Below the pieces are notes generated by a model that worked only from the letters and a program-made list of their open reading frames with translations, had not been told where the DNA came from and did no database searches. From Prochlorococcus sp. AG-418-F08 (GTDB taxonomy: Bacteria; Cyanobacteriota; Cyanobacteriia; PCC-6307; Cyanobiaceae), in the NCBI GenBank assembly GCA_003214295.1, contig QCLV01000002.1, positions 62,001-126,000 on the forward strand: a stretch of 64,000 bases of DNA. The letters are read 5' to 3'. Both the position numbers and the translations under genes were made by a program. This document shows, one piece after another, positions 28,278-36,972 of the stretch (positions are counted from its first letter, which is position 1; every line of letters begins with the position of its first letter).

Positions 28278-29472
28278 TTTTTATAACAATATTCATATCA
28301 TCAACCATTTTAAGACAAGCTTTGTTTTCACCCAGTCTTTTTTTAGCATTTTCATTACATGAAATCATAAACTTCTTATTTAGCTTTATGAGGTATATTA
28401 TTTTAATGATCAATTTAATTGTTTGATTGATTTGATCGTTTTTGTCTTTATAGTTACTGGCACAAAAAACATATTTTCCAAGTAAACGCCTTTGCGCTTC
28501 TGCAAAAGTTTTTGTAAATTGTGGACCTTTACCTTCAATCTGAATAACCGGTTTTCCTAGTCCAATCGCTTGCTCTGCTGCAGTTCCTGCCATGCTAATA
28601 CAGCATCTACTTTTCAATAATATTTTTTCAAAATTATTCCAATATATTTTCACTTCTAAAAATTTATATTGGAATTTCAAGAGATTATTATCTTTTATAT
28701 TTTCTATTTTTAACCATCCTCGTTTTTTAAATATCTTCTTTATTTTTGATGAAGATAGAGCATTAACTATTGCAAAATTAAACTGAATTTTTTGAAAATA
28801 TCTTAAATCTGACAATGCCTCTAATACCTCTAAAATCAAAATAAAATTATCTAAAATCTCAGGGAATCTACTTCCTGGAAATAATCCAATACTAAATTCA
28901 TCTTTATTTAATTCTTTGTTTATAGGAAAAAACTTATCCATAAATGGGTTGCCTAAAAAAGACACTTTCTTTTTTAATTGCAATGTTAAATCATTAGCTG
29001 TAAGGGAATCTCTCGTATATATTTTTTTTGCTTCTTGTGAGAGCAAGAAAAATTTAGAAGGCCATGGTAATTTCAACTTCCCTTCATAATGGCTGGAATA
29101 AGCAACAAGATATGTAAAAAAAATTTTCTTACAAAACCATGCAAAAAAAACTGGCACAATATCTCCAACTACAAAAAAATAATCATATTTTTTTCTTATT
29201 TTAAAAGTTAAATATAGTCTTTTTAGAAGATAAAATATTTCTCCTCCTAATATCTCAGTAAGTCTTCCCTTAAAAGAATTATAACCAATTCCTCCAGTTC
29301 TAAATTCCTTAGTTTTACCGATAATATTAATTTTTTCTTTTTCGTAATGGTTTCCCATACCAACAATTGGCAAAGCATGAACAGAATAACCACTTTTTAC
29401 GAATTGTTTAGCTATTAGACTGCCAGATAGATCTTCTCCATGCCCATTACTTAAAATTAAAATCTTAAACAA
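28270..29472 (-). CDS. lipid-A-disaccharide synthase-related protein (TIGR03492 type)
   Basis: This 400-residue protein has a GT-B-like layout. The N-terminal half opens with KILILSNGHGEDLSGSLIAKQF, and the C-terminal half contains SIGLFPGSRFPEI and SMAGTAAEQAIGLGKPVIQIEGKGPQF, the UDP-sugar-binding region. It resembles the cyanobacterial LpxB-related TIGR03492 group, not LpxB itself, and its real reaction is unknown. Genes run on the minus strand: TPR gene, this gene two bases later, then the small membrane protein with an eight-base overlap. Cell-envelope glycolipid synthesis is a reasonable inference only. Confidence 0.83.
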   Translation of the reverse strand: MFKILILSNGHGEDLSGSLIAKQFVKSGYSVHALPIVGMGNHYEKEKINIIGKTKEFRTGGIGYNSFKGRLTEILGGEIFYLLKRLYLTFKIRKKYDYFFVVGDIVPVFFAWFCKKIFFTYLVAYSSHYEGKLKLPWPSKFFLLSQEAKKIYTRDSLTANDLTLQLKKKVSFLGNPFMDKFFPINKELNKDEFSIGLFPGSRFPEILDNFILILEVLEALSDLRYFQKIQFNFAIVNALSSSKIKKIFKKRGWLKIENIKDNNLLKFQYKFLEVKIYWNNFEKILLKSRCCISMAGTAAEQAIGLGKPVIQIEGKGPQFTKTFAEAQRRLLGKYVFCASNYKDKNDQINQTIKLIIKIIYLIKLNKKFMISCNENAKKRLGENKACLKMVDDMNIVIKND

Positions 29473-29473
29473 T

Positions 29474-29902
29474 TTAAAATTCCAACCATTTTTTTACTTT
29501 GGTTAACTCAGGCCAATCTGGATATCTAATTAATCCGTCTTCAACAGATTCTTTCAACTCACTTTTCACATCTGGCATCATCATAGACATTTTTTTTATT
29601 AACTCAATATGATCCCTAACACCTTTATTATTGGTAGCTAAAAGAGCTAAAGATAAATTCATTCTTGCTTGTGGATCTTGCTGATTTAATCGAACAGCTT
29701 GTCTGGCAGCTGACAAAGCTTCTTCATTATTTTTCAAAAGTAATTGAAGCCATGATAAACAAGTCCAAGCAGCAAAATGATTTGGAATTTGCTGTATAAT
29801 TTTTTGAAAATCCTTAACTATTGGAATTAAATCTTGCCCTGCTTTATATCTTGATAAAGCTGCATTAAAATCCTCTTCGATGGGATTAGTTTCGTTATTC
29901 AT
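29474..29902 (-). CDS. TPR repeat protein
   Basis: This 142-residue soluble protein has at least two TPR units: HFAAWTCLSWLQLLLKNNEEAL at about 57-78 and SAARQAVRLNQQDPQARMNL following it. It ends with a Trp-containing segment PDWPELTKVKKWLEF. TPR proteins mediate protein-protein contacts; the partner is unknown. It sits six bases after sufA and one base before the LpxB-related gene, so all three are probably one transcript. Confidence 0.82.
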   Translation of the reverse strand: MNNETNPIEEDFNAALSRYKAGQDLIPIVKDFQKIIQQIPNHFAAWTCLSWLQLLLKNNEEALSAARQAVRLNQQDPQARMNLSLALLATNNKGVRDHIELIKKMSMMMPDVKSELKESVEDGLIRYPDWPELTKVKKWLEF

Positions 29903-29908
29903 TATTTA

Positions 29909-30301
29909 TTAAACTGCAAAAGAGCTTCCACAACCGCAAGTTTGAGAGGCATTTGGATTTACAAAATTAAAGCCACCTCCAATTAATTCCTTACTAAAAT
30001 CTAACTGCATTCCATAAATATATAAAAGACTTTTAGGATCACAAACAACTTGAAAGCTTTGATCAGCTTTTAATGAATAATCATAAACTTTATCATCGGG
30101 ATTTATTTTCTCAGTTCCTATAAAATCCATCGTATAACTCATCCCACTACAACCGCCAGATCTTACTCCTACCCTTAGTGCTTTTTTATCACTTTGGCCC
30201 TTCAATAAATTTGAAATTTGTTCTATTGCATCCTTCGTAATTAAGATACCTTTGCCATCATCAGAATTTTTAATTTCCTGTTTAACTTCTACATTTTCCA
30301 T
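29909..30301 (-). CDS. A-type iron-sulfur cluster carrier (SufA/IscA family)
   Basis: A-type carriers deliver Fe-S clusters to apoproteins. The protein has the three conserved Cys: VGVRSGGCSGMSYTMDF and QTCGCGSSFAV at the C-terminus. The open frame extends to 30361, but I start at ATG 30301 (ENVEVKQEI...): family members begin near this point, and the extra hydrophobic 20 residues would be unusual. The result is 130 residues, slightly longer than SufA because of a short N-terminal tail. It is divergent from zeta-carotene desaturase. Confidence 0.9.
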   Translation of the reverse strand: MENVEVKQEIKNSDDGKGILITKDAIEQISNLLKGQSDKKALRVGVRSGGCSGMSYTMDFIGTEKINPDDKVYDYSLKADQSFQVVCDPKSLLYIYGMQLDFSKELIGGGFNFVNPNASQTCGCGSSFAV

Positions 30302-30383
30302 AAACAAGGGATTTATACTATTTATAATATAAAAACTTAATCGATAGGATGCATAGAACAAACGATATCCAAACTTGATTTGT

Positions 30384-30389
30384 TATAAT
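30384..30389 (+). promoter_or_regulatory. candidate -10 box of zeta-carotene desaturase
   Basis: TATAAT at 30384-30389 is preceded by TG two bases upstream (TGTTATAAT), an extended -10. A transcript from it would begin near 30396, about six bases before the GTG at 30402. No clear -35 hexamer is seen. If used, the mRNA is nearly leaderless and the alternative TTG at 30375 cannot be the start. Confidence 0.5.
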
Positions 30390-30401
30390 TTTAAGAAAAA
30401 A

Positions 30402-31856
30402 GTGAAAATTGCAATAGTTGGTTCTGGATTAGCTGGTCTTACAGCAGCAGTCAATTTAGTTGATGAAGGTCACGAGGTAGAAATTTACGAGAGCAGGTCA
30501 TTTTGGGGAGGTAAAGTAGGAAGTTGGGAAGATAAGGATGGCAACCACATAGAAATGGGTTTACATGTATTTTTTTACAATTATGCAAATCTTTTTAAAT
30601 TGATGAAAAAAGTAGGAGCTCTAGACAATTTACTCCCGAAAGATCATACTCATCTATTTATCAATAACGGTGGTGATTTGAAATCTTTAGACTTCAGATT
30701 CCCTTTAGGTGCTCCATTTAACGGACTTAAAGCTTTTTTTACCACCGAACAACTTACTTGGGTAGATAAGTTCAGAAATGCCTTAGCTTTAGGGACAAGT
30801 CCAATCGTTAGAGGATTGATAGACTATGAAGGCGCAATGAAAATAATTAGAGATCTAGATAGAATTAGTTTTAAAGAATGGTTTTTAAAACATGGTGGAA
30901 GTGAAAAAAGTTTAGAAAGAATGTGGGATCCTATCGCATATGCATTAGGTTTTATTAATTGCAAAGATATTTCAGCAAGATGCATGCTAACTATATTCAT
31001 GATGTTTGCTTCAAAAACAGAAGCGTCAAAACTTAATCTTTTAAAAGGTTCCCCACATAAGTGGTTAACGCAACCTATCGTCGACTACATTACAAAGAAA
31101 GGAGCAAAAATACATCTTAACCATAAGGTAGAAGAAATCATTTATGAAAAAGAATCTTCCTCTTATTCAGTAAATCAATTAAAAATATCTTCTCCTGAAG
31201 GAATTAAGGCAGTTTTTGCAGATAAATTTCTAGCTGCCTGTGATGTTCCTGGAATAAAAAAAATAATTCCAAAAGAATGGTATCAATTTAAAGAATTTGA
31301 AGGTTTAAAAAAACTTAGAGCTGTAGCTGTTGCCACAATCCAATTAAGATATGACGGTTGGGTTACTGAATTGCAAAAAGATAATACTGGAGACGAACCA
31401 ATTGGACTAGATAACCTTCTTTATTCTGCTGATGCCTCTTTCAGTTGTTTTGCTGATTTAGCACTAGCAAGTCCAGCAGACTATAGAAAAAAAGATATGG
31501 GATCGCTTCTCCAATGTGTTTTAACTCCTGGAGATAGATGGATGGGAAGATCTACAGAAAGAATTACAAAAGAAATTGATAAAGAGGTTCGCCGTCTATT
31601 CCCATCCTCAAAAAACCTTAAATTGCTTTGGAGTAACGTAGTACAAATTCCACAATCACTCTATAGAGAAGCTCCCGGTATGGAACCTTTCAGACCCGAT
31701 CAAAAAACATCTATATCTAATTTCTTCATGGCTGGCAGTTATACAAAACAAGATTATATAGACTCTATGGAGGGAGCTACAATGAGTGGTCATTTAGCTG
31801 CCGCCGCAATTTTAGAGAAGAAAGCCGAATTAGCAAAAAATCTTGCAGTAAGTTAA
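30402..31856 (+). CDS. crtQ: zeta-carotene desaturase
   Basis: Also called zds. It desaturates di-cis-zeta-carotene to pro-lycopene. The protein opens with the FAD-binding motif [19 protein letters not shown] and ends with the carotenoid-desaturase motif [23 protein letters not shown]. It is clearly a paralogue of the phytoene desaturase at 4.3 kb. I chose GTG 30402, which starts exactly at the Rossmann strand. The frame is open to a TTG at 30375, but that lies upstream of the likely -10 box. The result is 484 residues, usual for the family. An SRPBCC protein gene follows after three bases, as is common in cyanobacteria. Confidence 0.95.
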   Translation: MKIAIVGSGLAGLTAAVNLVDEGHEVEIYESRSFWGGKVGSWEDKDGNHIEMGLHVFFYNYANLFKLMKKVGALDNLLPKDHTHLFINNGGDLKSLDFRFPLGAPFNGLKAFFTTEQLTWVDKFRNALALGTSPIVRGLIDYEGAMKIIRDLDRISFKEWFLKHGGSEKSLERMWDPIAYALGFINCKDISARCMLTIFMMFASKTEASKLNLLKGSPHKWLTQPIVDYITKKGAKIHLNHKVEEIIYEKESSSYSVNQLKISSPEGIKAVFADKFLAACDVPGIKKIIPKEWYQFKEFEGLKKLRAVAVATIQLRYDGWVTELQKDNTGDEPIGLDNLLYSADASFSCFADLALASPADYRKKDMGSLLQCVLTPGDRWMGRSTERITKEIDKEVRRLFPSSKNLKLLWSNVVQIPQSLYREAPGMEPFRPDQKTSISNFFMAGSYTKQDYIDSMEGATMSGHLAAAAILEKKAELAKNLAVS

Positions 31857-31859
31857 CTA

Positions 31860-32330
31860 ATGGGTACTTGGCTAAAACATGACGTAATAACAATTGTTAA
31901 TGCGCCTCTTGAAAATGTATGGGACACATGGAGCGATCTAGACTCAATGTCACTTTGGATGAGCTGGATTGAATCTGTAAAAACAGTTGACGAAGAAACT
32001 AATACGTTACCAGATTTAACAGAATGGACTTTAGCTGCAAATGGCTTTAGGTTTAAATGGAAAGCTCAAATTACAGAAAGAGTTGAAAAAAACAAACTAA
32101 AATGGAAATCCATAGGAGGTTTACCAACTGAGGGATCAGTAGTTTTCGAGAGTAAAACTGATCAAATCACAACGGTAAATTTAGCAATAACTTATGAACT
32201 ACCAAAAATGATTGCTCGTTTTATGGAAGAAAATATTTTAGGCAAAATGGTTACAAACGAATTACAGGCCAATATTGATAGGTTCAAAGATTTAGTTGAA
32301 AAGAACTATACAGAAAATTTTTCTAATTAA
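31860..32330 (+). CDS. SRPBCC/START-like (cyclase/dehydrase) family protein
   Basis: This 156-residue protein has the helix-grip layout of the polyketide cyclase/SRPBCC superfamily: a first strand with INAPLENVWDTWSDLDSMSLWM-like sequence, then strand stretches FRFKWKAQITERVE and SVVFESKTDQITTVNLAITY, and a C-terminal long helix. Such proteins bind hydrophobic ligands. Its position three bases after zds suggests a role with carotenoid intermediates, but this is inference. Its end overlaps the convergent hemD stop by eight bases. Confidence 0.82.
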   Translation: MGTWLKHDVITIVNAPLENVWDTWSDLDSMSLWMSWIESVKTVDEETNTLPDLTEWTLAANGFRFKWKAQITERVEKNKLKWKSIGGLPTEGSVVFESKTDQITTVNLAITYELPKMIARFMEENILGKMVTNELQANIDRFKDLVEKNYTENFSN

Positions 32331-33120
32331 AAATATTAATTGCTACATCTAGTAGTCCTTCAAAAGTATATTTTTGTGCCTGACTATCAACTCTTCCAAA
32401 AATCTTGTTACATATTTTAGTTGTCTGAGGTCCAATAGTTAATAACTTAATTTGTTCAAAATATTCTAACCATTGTTTACCAAGTTTTTTTTCTAGTAAA
32501 AAAGCAGCATTTACTACGGTTTTACCGCTTGAGAAAATAATTGCATCTACTTTTCGATTAGAAATAATATCAATTGTTTCTTCCGGAATTGATTCAGGAC
32601 ATCTAGTTTCATATGCAGCAACCTCAAATACACTAGAACCAGCCTTTCTAAATTGATCTGCAATTAAATCCCTACCACCTGTTTGAACTCTTGGTACAAA
32701 AACTCGAAGTCCATAACCAGATACTGGAAAATTATCAATTAAACTTTCAGCAACAAATTCTGGAGGTATGAAATCAGCCTTAATCCCAAAATCATCAAGA
32801 GTTTTTGAGGTTTTTTCTCCGACTACGGCAATTTTTGTTTGTTTAGAACATTCTTTTAATGAACTATTAAAGTGTCTAAGTCTTTTATCCACAAATTTGA
32901 TCCCATTACTACTAGAAAAAATAATCCAATGAAAATCATCTATTTGATTTAATGCTTCATCAAGAGGATTCAAATCATCAGGATCATCAATACTTAATGC
33001 AGGTAAATCAAATACATTAGCGCCCTGGCTTATGAATATCTTTTTAATATCCAATATCCCTTCTTTTGATCGAGTAATAATTATATTTCTTTGATCAAGG
33101 GGTAGATCAACTTTTGGCAT
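32323..33120 (-). CDS. hemD: uroporphyrinogen-III synthase
   Basis: HemD closes hydroxymethylbilane to uroporphyrinogen III for haem and chlorophyll synthesis. The family is poorly conserved. The protein has IIITRSKEGILDIKKIF at the start, WIIFSSSNGIKFV, VAAYETRCPE and AIIFSSGKTVVNA, all at typical spacing for the two-domain fold. The frame is open to 33135, but the ATG at 33120 has GAGG at a good distance, so I use it (265 residues). Its beginning overlaps the end of rbfA by about 14 bases. Confidence 0.88.
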   Translation of the reverse strand: MPKVDLPLDQRNIIITRSKEGILDIKKIFISQGANVFDLPALSIDDPDDLNPLDEALNQIDDFHWIIFSSSNGIKFVDKRLRHFNSSLKECSKQTKIAVVGEKTSKTLDDFGIKADFIPPEFVAESLIDNFPVSGYGLRVFVPRVQTGGRDLIADQFRKAGSSVFEVAAYETRCPESIPEETIDIISNRKVDAIIFSSGKTVVNAAFLLEKKLGKQWLEYFEQIKLLTIGPQTTKICNKIFGRVDSQAQKYTFEGLLDVAINIFN

Positions 33121-33499
33121 CCTTGTCCTCAACATTATGATTTTGATTTTGATTTTTTAATTCATCGAGAAGTTTCAAGACTGATAATCCTTTATCAAGA
33201 ACAACATCGTCTTTAAAAATTATCTCTGGAACTCTTCTCATCTCAATTCTTTTTCCTAAAGTATGCCTTATAGAGCTTTTAGCAGTATTCAAGTTTTCAA
33301 CAATCTCTTTCCTCACTTTCTCTTGAGCAGTTGAAGTTATATAAATTTTACAGTGTTGCAAATCACCTGATAAATCAATCTTAGAAATATTGACGAAATG
33401 ATCTCTAATAAAATCATTTTCTAAATCATTCTGCAAAATAAGGGTTATTTCTTTCTTCAAAAGAGAAGAAACTTTTGCAAGACGGTAATTATTTGGCAT
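33107..33499 (-). CDS. rbfA: ribosome-binding factor A
   Basis: RbfA binds the 30S subunit during maturation and cold adaptation. The 130-residue protein has a KH-like fold signature: LAKVSSLLKKEITLILQND at the N-terminus, then HCKIYITSTAQEK and IRHTLGKRIEMRRVPEIIF. The C-terminal tail after LDELKNQ is disordered and Asn-rich. It lies between the DUF751 gene (one-base overlap) and hemD (short overlap), a tightly packed minus-strand unit. Confidence 0.92.
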   Translation of the reverse strand: MPNNYRLAKVSSLLKKEITLILQNDLENDFIRDHFVNISKIDLSGDLQHCKIYITSTAQEKVRKEIVENLNTAKSSIRHTLGKRIEMRRVPEIIFKDDVVLDKGLSVLKLLDELKNQNQNHNVEDKDAKS

Positions 33500-33708
33500 T
33501 ATGGTTGTAAATTTATTGGGTTTGTCATCGCTTGCAAGACAAAATAAACAGTTATGAAAGCACTTAAGACAGAAGATATCAAACCTACTATTGTGAGTGG
33601 ATTTGATCTATTCTTGAATAAAGGTTCAAGCAAAGCAACAAGTCCACCAACAATGATAGATATCAAATACTTTGGATATCTCGCAACATTTGAGAAAAAT
33701 TCGCCCAT
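33499..33708 (-). CDS. DUF751 (Ycf33-like) small membrane protein
   Basis: This 69-residue protein has the family opening GEFFSNVARYPKYLISII and two hydrophobic segments, the second around LISSVLSAFITVYFVLQAM. The function of DUF751 proteins is unknown; they occur in cyanobacteria and plastids. The frame is open to a GTG at 33717, but family members start at the M of MGEFF, so I place the start at ATG 33708. The stop overlaps the rbfA start by one base. Confidence 0.82.
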   Translation of the reverse strand: MGEFFSNVARYPKYLISIIVGGLVALLEPLFKNRSNPLTIVGLISSVLSAFITVYFVLQAMTNPINLQP

Positions 33709-33762
33709 CAGCTCCACAAATAGATTACTTTTTTAGCTAAGTTTTAACAAACATTAAACAGC

Positions 33763-34488
33763 ATGATTACATTATATCAATTTAGGCATAGTGCTTTTTG
33801 TTTAAAAACAAGAATGGCTCTTCATGCGAAAAAACTACAATATCGAGTTGAAGAAGTAACACCTGGAATAGGCCAATTTGAAATCTTTAAATTATCAGGT
33901 CAAAAACAAGTACCTATAATAGTCGATAGTAATGATCAAGTTATTAATGACTCTTCAACTATTTGCGAATATATAGATAAAAAAAATAAAAATAATCCAC
34001 TTTTTCCGGAGGATCCAATATTATTTGCACAATGCAAACTAATTGAAGACTGGGCAGATACTACAATGGCTACAACTTGTAGAAAAGCTTTAATAAAATC
34101 TGCAATAGAAAATCCACAGCTAAGAACTGCATTACTTCCAGATGAAATACCTTCTTCAGTTAAAAGTATTGTTGATAAATTACCTTTTGAAAATCTTAGT
34201 AAAATTTCTAATGTAGTTTTGTCTTCTAAAGATAATTTAGAACTCCAAAAATTACTAGAAGCTTTATCAAAATCCTTGATCAACAAGAAATATTTAGTTG
34301 GAGATGTTTTATCAATTGCAGATATTTCAATTGCTGCTCAATTATCCCTTATTAAATTCCCAAAGTCTGCAGGACCAATTCTTTCAGGAGAGGGGAGCCA
34401 AGAATACATAAACAATCCTTATTTAGAAAATCTTTTCATTTGGAGGAACAACTTAGAAGAATATCTTTTTAGTGCTAACTCTCAATAA
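33763..34488 (+). CDS. glutathione S-transferase family protein
   Basis: This 241-residue protein has an N-terminal thioredoxin-like GST domain (ITLYQFRHSAFCLKTRMAL, then GQKQVPIIVDSNDQVINDSSTICEYI with the cis-Pro and Ser of the glutathione site). An all-helical C-terminal domain contains VGDVLSIADISIAAQL. It fits soluble GSTs. The Cys at residue 12 in SAFCLKT could be the catalytic residue, as in omega- or beta-type enzymes. The substrate is unknown. It overlaps the convergent DUF6816 gene by 14 bases. Confidence 0.88.
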   Translation: MITLYQFRHSAFCLKTRMALHAKKLQYRVEEVTPGIGQFEIFKLSGQKQVPIIVDSNDQVINDSSTICEYIDKKNKNNPLFPEDPILFAQCKLIEDWADTTMATTCRKALIKSAIENPQLRTALLPDEIPSSVKSIVDKLPFENLSKISNVVLSSKDNLELQKLLEALSKSLINKKYLVGDVLSIADISIAAQLSLIKFPKSAGPILSGEGSQEYINNPYLENLFIWRNNLEEYLFSANSQ

Positions 34489-35182
34489 ATTTAAACTTCA
34501 ATTTATATTTATTTGTTTTTATAGCATGAATAGAAGGATCACCAACTTTTGAACCATAAGAAGCAACATATTGCACTCCACATATTGATGGTTTGATTGA
34601 ATTATCAACTTCCAATATTTCTTCGGAACATTTTTTAAATTTACTAATGGTCTCTACCTGATTAATCCTTGAAGCACCTGGCTTATGCGCTGTTTGTATA
34701 ACTAGCTCATCTGCGAAAAAAATATCATTATCTTGGATCTGACTTCTCCCTGTAATTCTTGAATCAATATAAAAATCATCTTTTAAATAAGTAATTTGAT
34801 TATTAATAGATTGAGGATCATTTACAACCTTGATTAAGGTTTCACCAAATATTGCTTTTCCAATAGATTCAGAATTTTTTGCACGATTACCAACAATTAA
34901 ATCTGAATCATTCTTAAAGAAATTTACTTTATAAATAACTGGCTCTTCTGAATCATTAACTATATCTTGAGAAGTAACAAGCCAATTCCCCTCGAACCAT
35001 TTAGGATAAATTAAATCCTTTGAGGTATCCGATAATTTAAAATTTGGCAAATATAATTCTGGCCACTGATTTACACGATTTTCCAAAAACTCTCGTACGT
35101 TAGAATCTACTAGAGCAAAAGAACTTTTTAAAAAAATTCCTTGAAAAATCAAGCAAAGAATTAATCCAAGAAGAATTTTCAT
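34475..35182 (-). CDS. DUF6816 family secreted/lumenal protein
   Basis: This 235-residue protein starts with a signal-peptide-like segment (KILLGLILCLIFQGIFLKSSFA, about 1-24). A beta-rich soluble domain follows with YPKWFEGNWLVTSQDIV, FGETLIKVVNDP, and DIFFADELVIQTAHKPG. This matches the cyanobacterial/plastid DUF6816 group in layout. The function is unknown; a periplasmic or lumenal location is inferred from the signal. It is divergent from the CRR7-like gene, with start codons nearly touching. Confidence 0.75.
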   Translation of the reverse strand: MKILLGLILCLIFQGIFLKSSFALVDSNVREFLENRVNQWPELYLPNFKLSDTSKDLIYPKWFEGNWLVTSQDIVNDSEEPVIYKVNFFKNDSDLIVGNRAKNSESIGKAIFGETLIKVVNDPQSINNQITYLKDDFYIDSRITGRSQIQDNDIFFADELVIQTAHKPGASRINQVETISKFKKCSEEILEVDNSIKPSICGVQYVASYGSKVGDPSIHAIKTNKYKLKFKFIES

Positions 35183-35183
35183 T

Positions 35184-35441
35184 ATGTCAAATCCACTAAT
35201 AAGGGCATCAGATCATTATGTATTATTAGAGCCAAATTCAAAGGAAAAAATTGTATCAAAGCAAGAAGCAATTTTATGGTTGAAGAATTGGCTTAGTAAG
35301 ACAGAAACACAAACAATATATCAAAATATAGAAGATCCTGATCAGGAATTTTTTGAAGAATTATTGGAAAGCACTTATGAATTAGAAATAAAAATAGGAT
35401 ACGTTATCAAATGGTTTGCAGTAAGAATTGAACCAGATTAA
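35184..35441 (+). CDS. CRR7-like protein (chlororespiratory reduction 7)
   Basis: CRR7 is a soluble factor needed for assembly of chloroplast NDH; homologues exist in cyanobacteria. This 85-residue protein has the family shape: DHYVLLEPNSKEKIVSKQEAI at the start and IGYVIKWFAVRIEPD at the end, similar to the family ending LQWYAVRLE. It has no membrane segment. The gene overlaps the aroK stop by four bases (convergent) and starts one base from the divergent DUF6816 start. The role in NDH-1 is by analogy. Confidence 0.72.
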   Translation: MSNPLIRASDHYVLLEPNSKEKIVSKQEAILWLKNWLSKTETQTIYQNIEDPDQEFFEELLESTYELEIKIGYVIKWFAVRIEPD

Positions 35442-35995
35442 CTGATTATTTCTTTATGAATTGCATTAATTATTTTCATAGCAACTTCTTCAATATTTTC
35501 TTTTTTTACTTGAATTCTTAAATCTGCTTGAGAATACAAATTTTCTCTAGATTGAAAAATGCTCATATATAGATCATTTAGATTCATTCCCTGAAGAAGT
35601 GGCCTATTTTCAATTTCATTTTTCAATCTTTCAATTGCTATATCTTTGTCGAGATCTATCCAAGCAATTATTCCCTGTCTTAAAATGCCCCAGTTTTCCG
35701 ATTTGGTAACTATTCCTCCCCCAGTTGAGATTACTAATGAAGGAATTTTGATAGTTTCTTTAAGGCAATTTGCTTCTAATTCGCGGAAATTATCTTCTCC
35801 TTCATCCTTAAAAATTTGATTGATAGATTTTTTTGCCAACTTCTCTATTAATGAATCTAAATCAATGTATTTATACTTTAATAATTCAGCCAGCTTCAAA
35901 CCAGTTTGTGACTTACCAGAACCCATCATTCCTATTAAAAATATGCTTCTGCCCTTAATAGCATGAACTGTTTTTTCGATAATGGATTGTTCCAT
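35438..35995 (-). CDS. aroK: shikimate kinase
   Basis: AroK phosphorylates shikimate in aromatic amino acid synthesis. The 185-residue protein has the P-loop FLIGMMGSGKSQTG at about 19-32, the shikimate-binding DLDSLIEK, FRELEANCL, the GGG motif VISTGGGIV, and the lid Arg in ENRPLLQG. The order and length are canonical. It is a single minus-strand gene, divergent from the pterin-synthase gene across 50 bases. Confidence 0.95.
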   Translation of the reverse strand: MEQSIIEKTVHAIKGRSIFLIGMMGSGKSQTGLKLAELLKYKYIDLDSLIEKLAKKSINQIFKDEGEDNFRELEANCLKETIKIPSLVISTGGGIVTKSENWGILRQGIIAWIDLDKDIAIERLKNEIENRPLLQGMNLNDLYMSIFQSRENLYSQADLRIQVKKENIEEVAMKIINAIHKEIIS

Positions 35996-36045
35996 AAAGA
36001 CAAAAGCGTATTTAAAACCTTAAGATAGTATTATCGCAGACAGGT

Positions 36046-36972
36046 ATGACTTCTACACAATCCAAACCATCTCATGGAAAAGGACGTGAATGCGTCATAA
36101 CTCGACGTGCCTGCTTTAGTTCTAGTCACCGTTATTGGCTTCCTGAAAAAAGTCCAGAAGAAAATTTATCTCTTTTTGGAAAGTGTAGTATTGCACCAGG
36201 TCATGGTCATAATTATGAACTTATTGTTTCAATGGGTGGAGAACTAGACTCTGATGGAATGGTACTTAATCTCTCTGATGTAAAACACTCTATTAAAGAC
36301 AGGGTTACTGGACAATTAGATTTTCGTTTTTTAAATGATGTCTGGCCTGAATTTAATGTTAATAATCAAGAAGGTATACTTCCCACAACTGAAGCATTAG
36401 TAAAGGTCATTTGGAGTCGTCTGAAGGATGATTTACCTCTTACAAGTCTAAGACTTTATGAAAACCCAAATTTATGGGCAGATTATTTTGGAAAAAACAT
36501 GGAAGCTTTTTTAACAGTACAAACTCATTTTGCAGCCGCTCATAGACTTGCAAAAGAAGAGATATCCTTTGATGAAAATAAAAAAATCTATGGGAAATGT
36601 GCCAGAGTTAATGGACATGGTCATAACTATCTTGTCGATATAACTGTAAAAGGAGACATTAATAAAAGAACAGGAATGGTTTGCGACTTATCTGCCCTCC
36701 AAGAGATAATTAACGATTTAGTTGTTGAACAACTAGATCATACTTTTCTTAATAAAGACATCGAATTTTTCCATAATTGTGTTCCAACTGCTGAAAATAT
36801 AGCTTTATATATTTCTGATATTCTTAAAAAACCAATACAAAATCTTGGTGCAACATTACACAAAATAAGACTCCAGGAGAGTCCAAATAATGCTGCAGAA
36901 ATTTATGTTGATCAAAAGTTAACCAATTCGTTGAAGTTGAAATTTGAAAATAGTTTAGTCACGCAAACTTGA
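36046..36972 (+). CDS. tandem 6-pyruvoyl-tetrahydropterin/6-carboxytetrahydropterin synthase (QueD/PTPS fusion)
   Basis: This 308-residue protein contains two PTPS-fold units, about twice the usual length. Unit 1 (about 18-145) has H28, C47 and the GHGHNY zinc motif (H53, H55), but reads LDFRFLN at 91-97 where the family has LDHxxLN, so the catalytic His is replaced by Phe. Unit 2 (about 156-290) has H166, C185, H191, H193, LDHTFLN at 230-236 and E278, and looks fully active. The family makes 6-carboxytetrahydropterin (queuosine path) or 6-pyruvoyl-tetrahydropterin. The RibD-like reductase gene overlaps its stop, suggesting a linked pterin step. Confidence 0.9.
   Translation: MTSTQSKPSHGKGRECVITRRACFSSSHRYWLPEKSPEENLSLFGKCSIAPGHGHNYELIVSMGGELDSDGMVLNLSDVKHSIKDRVTGQLDFRFLNDVWPEFNVNNQEGILPTTEALVKVIWSRLKDDLPLTSLRLYENPNLWADYFGKNMEAFLTVQTHFAAAHRLAKEEISFDENKKIYGKCARVNGHGHNYLVDITVKGDINKRTGMVCDLSALQEIINDLVVEQLDHTFLNKDIEFFHNCVPTAENIALYISDILKKPIQNLGATLHKIRLQESPNNAAEIYVDQKLTNSLKLKFENSLVTQT

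Noticed and set aside
30375-30401. TTG start for zeta-carotene desaturase giving nine more residues
   Set aside because: It lies upstream of the likely -10 box, and the Rossmann strand starts exactly at the GTG at 30402.
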